From Flavobacteriales bacterium (GTDB lineage: Bacteria; Bacteroidota; Bacteroidia; Flavobacteriales_D; Crocinitomicaceae): a stretch of 64,000 bases of DNA. Position 1 is the first letter of the stretch. The number at the start of each line of letters is the position of its first letter. Under the pieces are notes generated by a model. It was not told where the DNA came from. It worked only from the letters and a program-made list of their open reading frames with translations, and ran no database searches. The stretch covers positions 124,001 to 188,000 of the forward strand of contig CANMHB010000005.1 of assembly GCA_947497485.1 (NCBI GenBank), in the 5' to 3' direction. Both the position numbers and the translations under genes were made by a program. Positions 61,426 through 64,000 of this stretch are shown one piece after another.

Positions 61426-61647
61426 TTACCCTTTAATTTTACTTGGATCATTCCCATAACTGTTTTTACTTCTAATCTTCCCATCCCGACCATGAATGAC
61501 CACTTCGGATTTCTGATTCGTTGCGATTTTTATCGCTGCATTTTCTGCTTCTTTTTGAGTTGCAGTTACTTTTGTAGCTTTTTCGTTGCCGGCTACTTTA
61601 GCCGCCCATCCTTGCGGGTGCTTAACGACGTGTACATTCTTTCCCAT
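61426..61647 (-). CDS. DUF2188 protein at the head of the Pycsar-like operon
   Basis: The 73-residue protein matches DUF2188: MGKNVHVVKHPQGWAAKVAG, then NEKATKVTATQKEAENAAIK and the conserved C-terminal VVIHGRDGKIRSKNSYGNDP. The role of the family is unknown. Its stop lies 5 bases before the effector start, so it is probably the first gene of the operon. The 61648-61775 region upstream must hold the promoter; I see no clear -7/-33 pair. Confidence 0.85.
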   Translation of the reverse strand: MGKNVHVVKHPQGWAAKVAGNEKATKVTATQKEAENAAIKIATNQKSEVVIHGRDGKIRSKNSYGNDPSKIKG

Positions 61648-61759
61648 TGTTTTATTTTTTTAGGAATAAGTGATTTTACTGATCATCTCTCGTGATGACC
61701 AACCGAACCTGAAGGAAGAATGATTATTAGGGAATTCGCCGAAGTTTCGAAAAAGTTTG

Positions 61760-61862
61760 TACATTCGCACCCTAAATATTTAGAATGATAGTTTCCCTGA
61801 CCAAAGTTTAACTTTCATTCTGTAGTAAATCAACAGTCCTCCAACAGGGCTGTTTTTTTTTT
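61760..61862 (+). ncRNA. Candidate structured small RNA with a terminator
   Basis: A 12-bp stem (AGAATGATAGTT at 61782-61793 with AACTTTCATTCT at 61810-61821, one mismatch) and a second hairpin (ACAGTCCT / AGGGCTGT, 61833-61853) are followed by about ten Ts, which fits an intrinsic terminator. A TACATTCG sequence (61760-61767) is close to the -7 consensus. No ORF covers the stretch. A leader or attenuator for the hsd genes is an alternative. Confidence 0.5.
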
Positions 61863-61999
61863 GCTAAAGATAATAGAAAATCATTTAACAAAACAAATTT
61901 ACATCATTTTGAAACATTCTACAATTGATTTTATTAACATTTTTGTTGATAAGTCATAAATTATTGTTATTTTTGAATGTATTAACAAAATTAATCAGG

Positions 62000-62569
62000 A
62001 TGGAGAAAGTATTCGGAAGTATAGCTGATTTACAATTCGGACTCTATGAAAAGCCTGTAGAATCAGGCGATACAGTATACTTACAGGTTAAGGATTTTGA
62101 TGAAAACAATCAATTTTCAAATGCCCCATCTACATTTTTAATTTCGGATGAAAAGTCAATTAAGCATCTTTTAAAAGATGGTGACGTTATTTTTGTAGCC
62201 AAAGGATTCAGAAATTTTGCCTGGACTTACAGAGAATCAATTGGGCCTGCTATTGCATCATCAATTTTCTTTGTTGTAAAAGTTGATACGTCAGAAATCA
62301 TCCCTGAATATTTGACTGCTCTTTTCAATTCATCCGCTTATCTACAAATGTTTCAACTGTTGGGTGCAGGAAGTTCTATCCCATCGATAAGAAAATCAGA
62401 ATTGGAAGCAATTAAAATTCAAGTTCCTTCATTGGAGCTTCAAAGGAAAACGGTAATGATCAATGAACTTTATTTAAAAGAATTGCAATTGACGACCCAA
62501 ATCATAGATGAAAAACAAAAATATTATAACAGCATAATTAATAAATTAATTTCCCAAGAACATGTCTAA
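62000..62569 (+). CDS. hsdS: Type I restriction specificity subunit, single-TRD (half-size) HsdS
   Basis: The 189-residue protein has the target-recognition-domain pattern (GSIADLQFGLYEKPVE, FLISDEKSIKHLLKDGDVIF, then PEYLTALFNSSAYLQMF), then GAGSSIPSIRKSELEAIKIQ and a C-terminal coiled-coil (LELQRKTVMINELYLKELQL). Ordinary HsdS proteins hold two TRDs (about 400 residues); this has one, so it would work as a dimer or with another HsdS. I use the ATG at 62000; the frame extends upstream without a likely start. It overlaps hsdM by 8 bases. Confidence 0.85.
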   Translation: MEKVFGSIADLQFGLYEKPVESGDTVYLQVKDFDENNQFSNAPSTFLISDEKSIKHLLKDGDVIFVAKGFRNFAWTYRESIGPAIASSIFFVVKVDTSEIIPEYLTALFNSSAYLQMFQLLGAGSSIPSIRKSELEAIKIQVPSLELQRKTVMINELYLKELQLTTQIIDEKQKYYNSIINKLISQEHV

Positions 62570-64000
62570 AATAACTCAAAAAGAAATCAATCAAACCGTT
62601 TGGAAAGCTTGTGACTCGTTCCGAGGCGTTCTCGATCCTACACAGTATAAAGATTATGTTTTGACAATGTTATTTGTCAAATATGTATCAGATGTTTGGA
62701 AAGACAAACAGACTGTCTACAAAGCAAAGTATGGTGATGACGCAGAAAGAATCGAGAGAGCATTGCGCAATGAACGTTTTCAAGTTCCTGCCAATGCAAC
62801 CTTTGATTATTTGTTTGATAATATAAACGAGAATAATCTTGGTGAATTGATCAATATTGCACTCGAACACTTGGAAGATGCAAATCGCGCAAAGCTTGAA
62901 CGCGTTTTCAGAAATATTGATTTTAATTCTGAATCAAATCTTGGTCAAACGAAAGACAGAAATAGAAGATTAAAAAATCTAGTAGTCGATTTTTCGACAA
63001 TGGATTTGCAACCTTCGCATTTGGATGGGAACGATGTAATTGGCGACGCTTATGAATATTTAATTTCACAATTTGCTGAAGGTGCAGGAAAAAAGGCTGG
63101 AGAATTCTATACTCCAAGTGAAGTTTCAACGCTACTTGCTAAATTATTGAATCCACAACCGGGTAATAGATTGTGTGATCCAACAAGTGGTTCAGGATCT
63201 CTTTTAATAAAACTTGCAAAGGAAGTTGGAACGAATAACTTTTCTATTTATGGACAAGAAGTAAACGGTAGCACTTGGGCGCTAGCACGAATGAATATGT
63301 TTCTACACGAAATTGACAATGGAACCATCGAATGGGGAGACACATTAAACAATCCTCGACTATTAGAGGGAGATCAATTAATGAAATTCCATATTGTCGC
63401 TGCCAATCCACCTTTTTCATTGGATAAATGGGGTGCTGAAAATGCTTCAGTAGACCAATACAATCGTTTCCATAGAGGTATTCCACCAAAGAGTAAAGGT
63501 GATTATGCTTTTATCAGTCACATGATTGAAACATCTTATGAGGAAATTGGTCGTGTTGGTGTAATCATGCCTAATGGCGCTTTGTTTAGAGGTAGTAGTG
63601 AAGGAAAAATTCGTGAACAACTAATTCGTGAAAATTTATTGGAAGCTGTTGTTGGATTACCATCCAATTTGTTTTTCGGCACTGGAATCCCAGCTTGTAT
63701 TCTTATATTCAATAAAGCAAAAGGAAATAACAAAGATGTCTTGTTCATTGATGCAAGCCAAGGCTACGAACCAGGAAAGAATCAAAATCGATTAAGAATT
63801 TCTGAAAATAACGACCCGAATGAGCCAGACGATATTCGAAAAATTGTAGAATGTTATAAGGCGTTTCAAAGTTCTAATCCTTTAAAATCTGAAAAAGGAA
63901 TTATCATTGAAGATAAGTTTGCGTATCGAGCAACCTTTAAAGATTTGGAAGAAAATGAGTTCAACTTGAACATTCCTCGATATGTTGACACTTTCGAAGA
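62562..64000 (+). CDS. hsdM: Type I restriction-modification methyltransferase subunit HsdM (partial)
   Basis: The ATG at 62562 opens a frame that runs to the right edge (about 479 codons). The N-terminal helical domain (TQKEINQTVWKACDSFRGV) is followed by the N6-adenine methyltransferase domain: AGEFYTPSEVSTLLAKLL, motif I DPTSGSGSLLIKLAKEVG (about 206-223), and motif IV NPPFS (about 281-285). It methylates adenine in the sequence recognised by HsdS. The hsdS-then-hsdM order with overlapping genes implies co-translation. The C-terminus and any hsdR lie beyond the window. Confidence 0.93.
   Translation, partial: MSKITQKEINQTVWKACDSFRGVLDPTQYKDYVLTMLFVKYVSDVWKDKQTVYKAKYGDDAERIERALRNERFQVPANATFDYLFDNINENNLGELINIALEHLEDANRAKLERVFRNIDFNSESNLGQTKDRNRRLKNLVVDFSTMDLQPSHLDGNDVIGDAYEYLISQFAEGAGKKAGEFYTPSEVSTLLAKLLNPQPGNRLCDPTSGSGSLLIKLAKEVGTNNFSIYGQEVNGSTWALARMNMFLHEIDNGTIEWGDTLNNPRLLEGDQLMKFHIVAANPPFSLDKWGAENASVDQYNRFHRGIPPKSKGDYAFISHMIETSYEEIGRVGVIMPNGALFRGSSEGKIREQLIRENLLEAVVGLPSNLFFGTGIPACILIFNKAKGNNKDVLFIDASQGYEPGKNQNRLRISENNDPNEPDDIRKIVECYKAFQSSNPLKSEKGIIIEDKFAYRATFKDLEENEFNLNIPRYVDTFE

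Noticed and set aside
61422..61493. Upstream start of the PycTM-like protein
   Set aside because: It lies inside the DUF2188 coding region in a different frame. The start at 61421 gives a normal DUF5706 protein and tight operon spacing.
53271..64000. Second copy of the tRNA-Asp 3' end as attR
   Set aside because: I found no repeat of the 51690-51716 sequence in this stretch. The tRNA-like element at 58941 has a different acceptor and T-arm sequence.

Overview
The window is AT-rich chromosomal DNA from a member of the Bacteroidota, most likely order Flavobacteriales (a Crocinitomicaceae or Cryomorphaceae-like lineage; this rank is inference). The evidence is promoter boxes of the TAnnTTTG type, several secreted proteins with type IX secretion (T9SS) C-terminal sorting domains, the L28-L33-DUF4295 ribosomal cluster, weak Shine-Dalgarno sequences, and Bacteroidota families such as DUF5686, DUF2490, DUF1573 and an RteC-like protein.

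Layout. 1-5.2 kb: a DUF5686 outer-membrane protein (cut by the left edge), an lptC / outer-membrane protein / coaX operon, and tRNA-Phe with its terminator. 5.2-14 kb: a low-density islet of small secreted or membrane proteins with few recognisable families (an M15-like peptidase, an HExxH protein, a GldK-like protein, a secreted caspase-like protein), a tandem repeat, a degraded gene end and an IS3 transposase relic. 14-17.2 kb: housekeeping genes aroQ, xerD, rpmB-rpmG-DUF4295 and ftsY. 17.2-25.9 kb: a 1444-residue T9SS propeller/PKD protein, rpmH, pckA and an unusual lipoprotein with a GH3 C-terminal domain fused to a serine hydrolase. 25.9-39.4 kb: peptidases and hydrolases (M24, esterase, an M16 pair, NlpC/P60, a T9SS-exported CocE-like hydrolase) and other T9SS cargo. 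39.4-51.5 kb: metabolism, with phosphohexomutase, ornithine aminotransferase, a SulP transporter plus carbonic anhydrase operon, a thioesterase, and a MarR regulator with a fused beta-oxidation enzyme.

51.6-64 kb is accessory DNA that starts just after tRNA-Asp. It holds GGTAACC repeats and a Bacteroidota-type tyrosine integrase, a HipBA-type toxin-antitoxin pair, an RteC-like regulator, a helix-turn-helix / replication-type protein / DnaC-like ATPase cassette and an amidase. After that come a tRNA-like element and a defence block: a compact four-gene operon (DUF2188, PycTM-like membrane effector, PycC-like nucleotide cyclase, and a protein with an E2-like region plus a SEC-C zinc motif), a candidate small RNA, and a type I restriction-modification locus whose hsdM is cut by the right edge.

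The most interesting system is the Pycsar-like operon at 59.26-61.65 kb. A cyclase and a membrane effector are the known Pycsar core (the cyclase makes cCMP or cUMP on phage infection and the effector damages the membrane). The downstream E2-like/SEC-C gene overlaps the cyclase stop by one base, and with the upstream DUF2188 gene it forms an arrangement I do not recognise as standard Pycsar.
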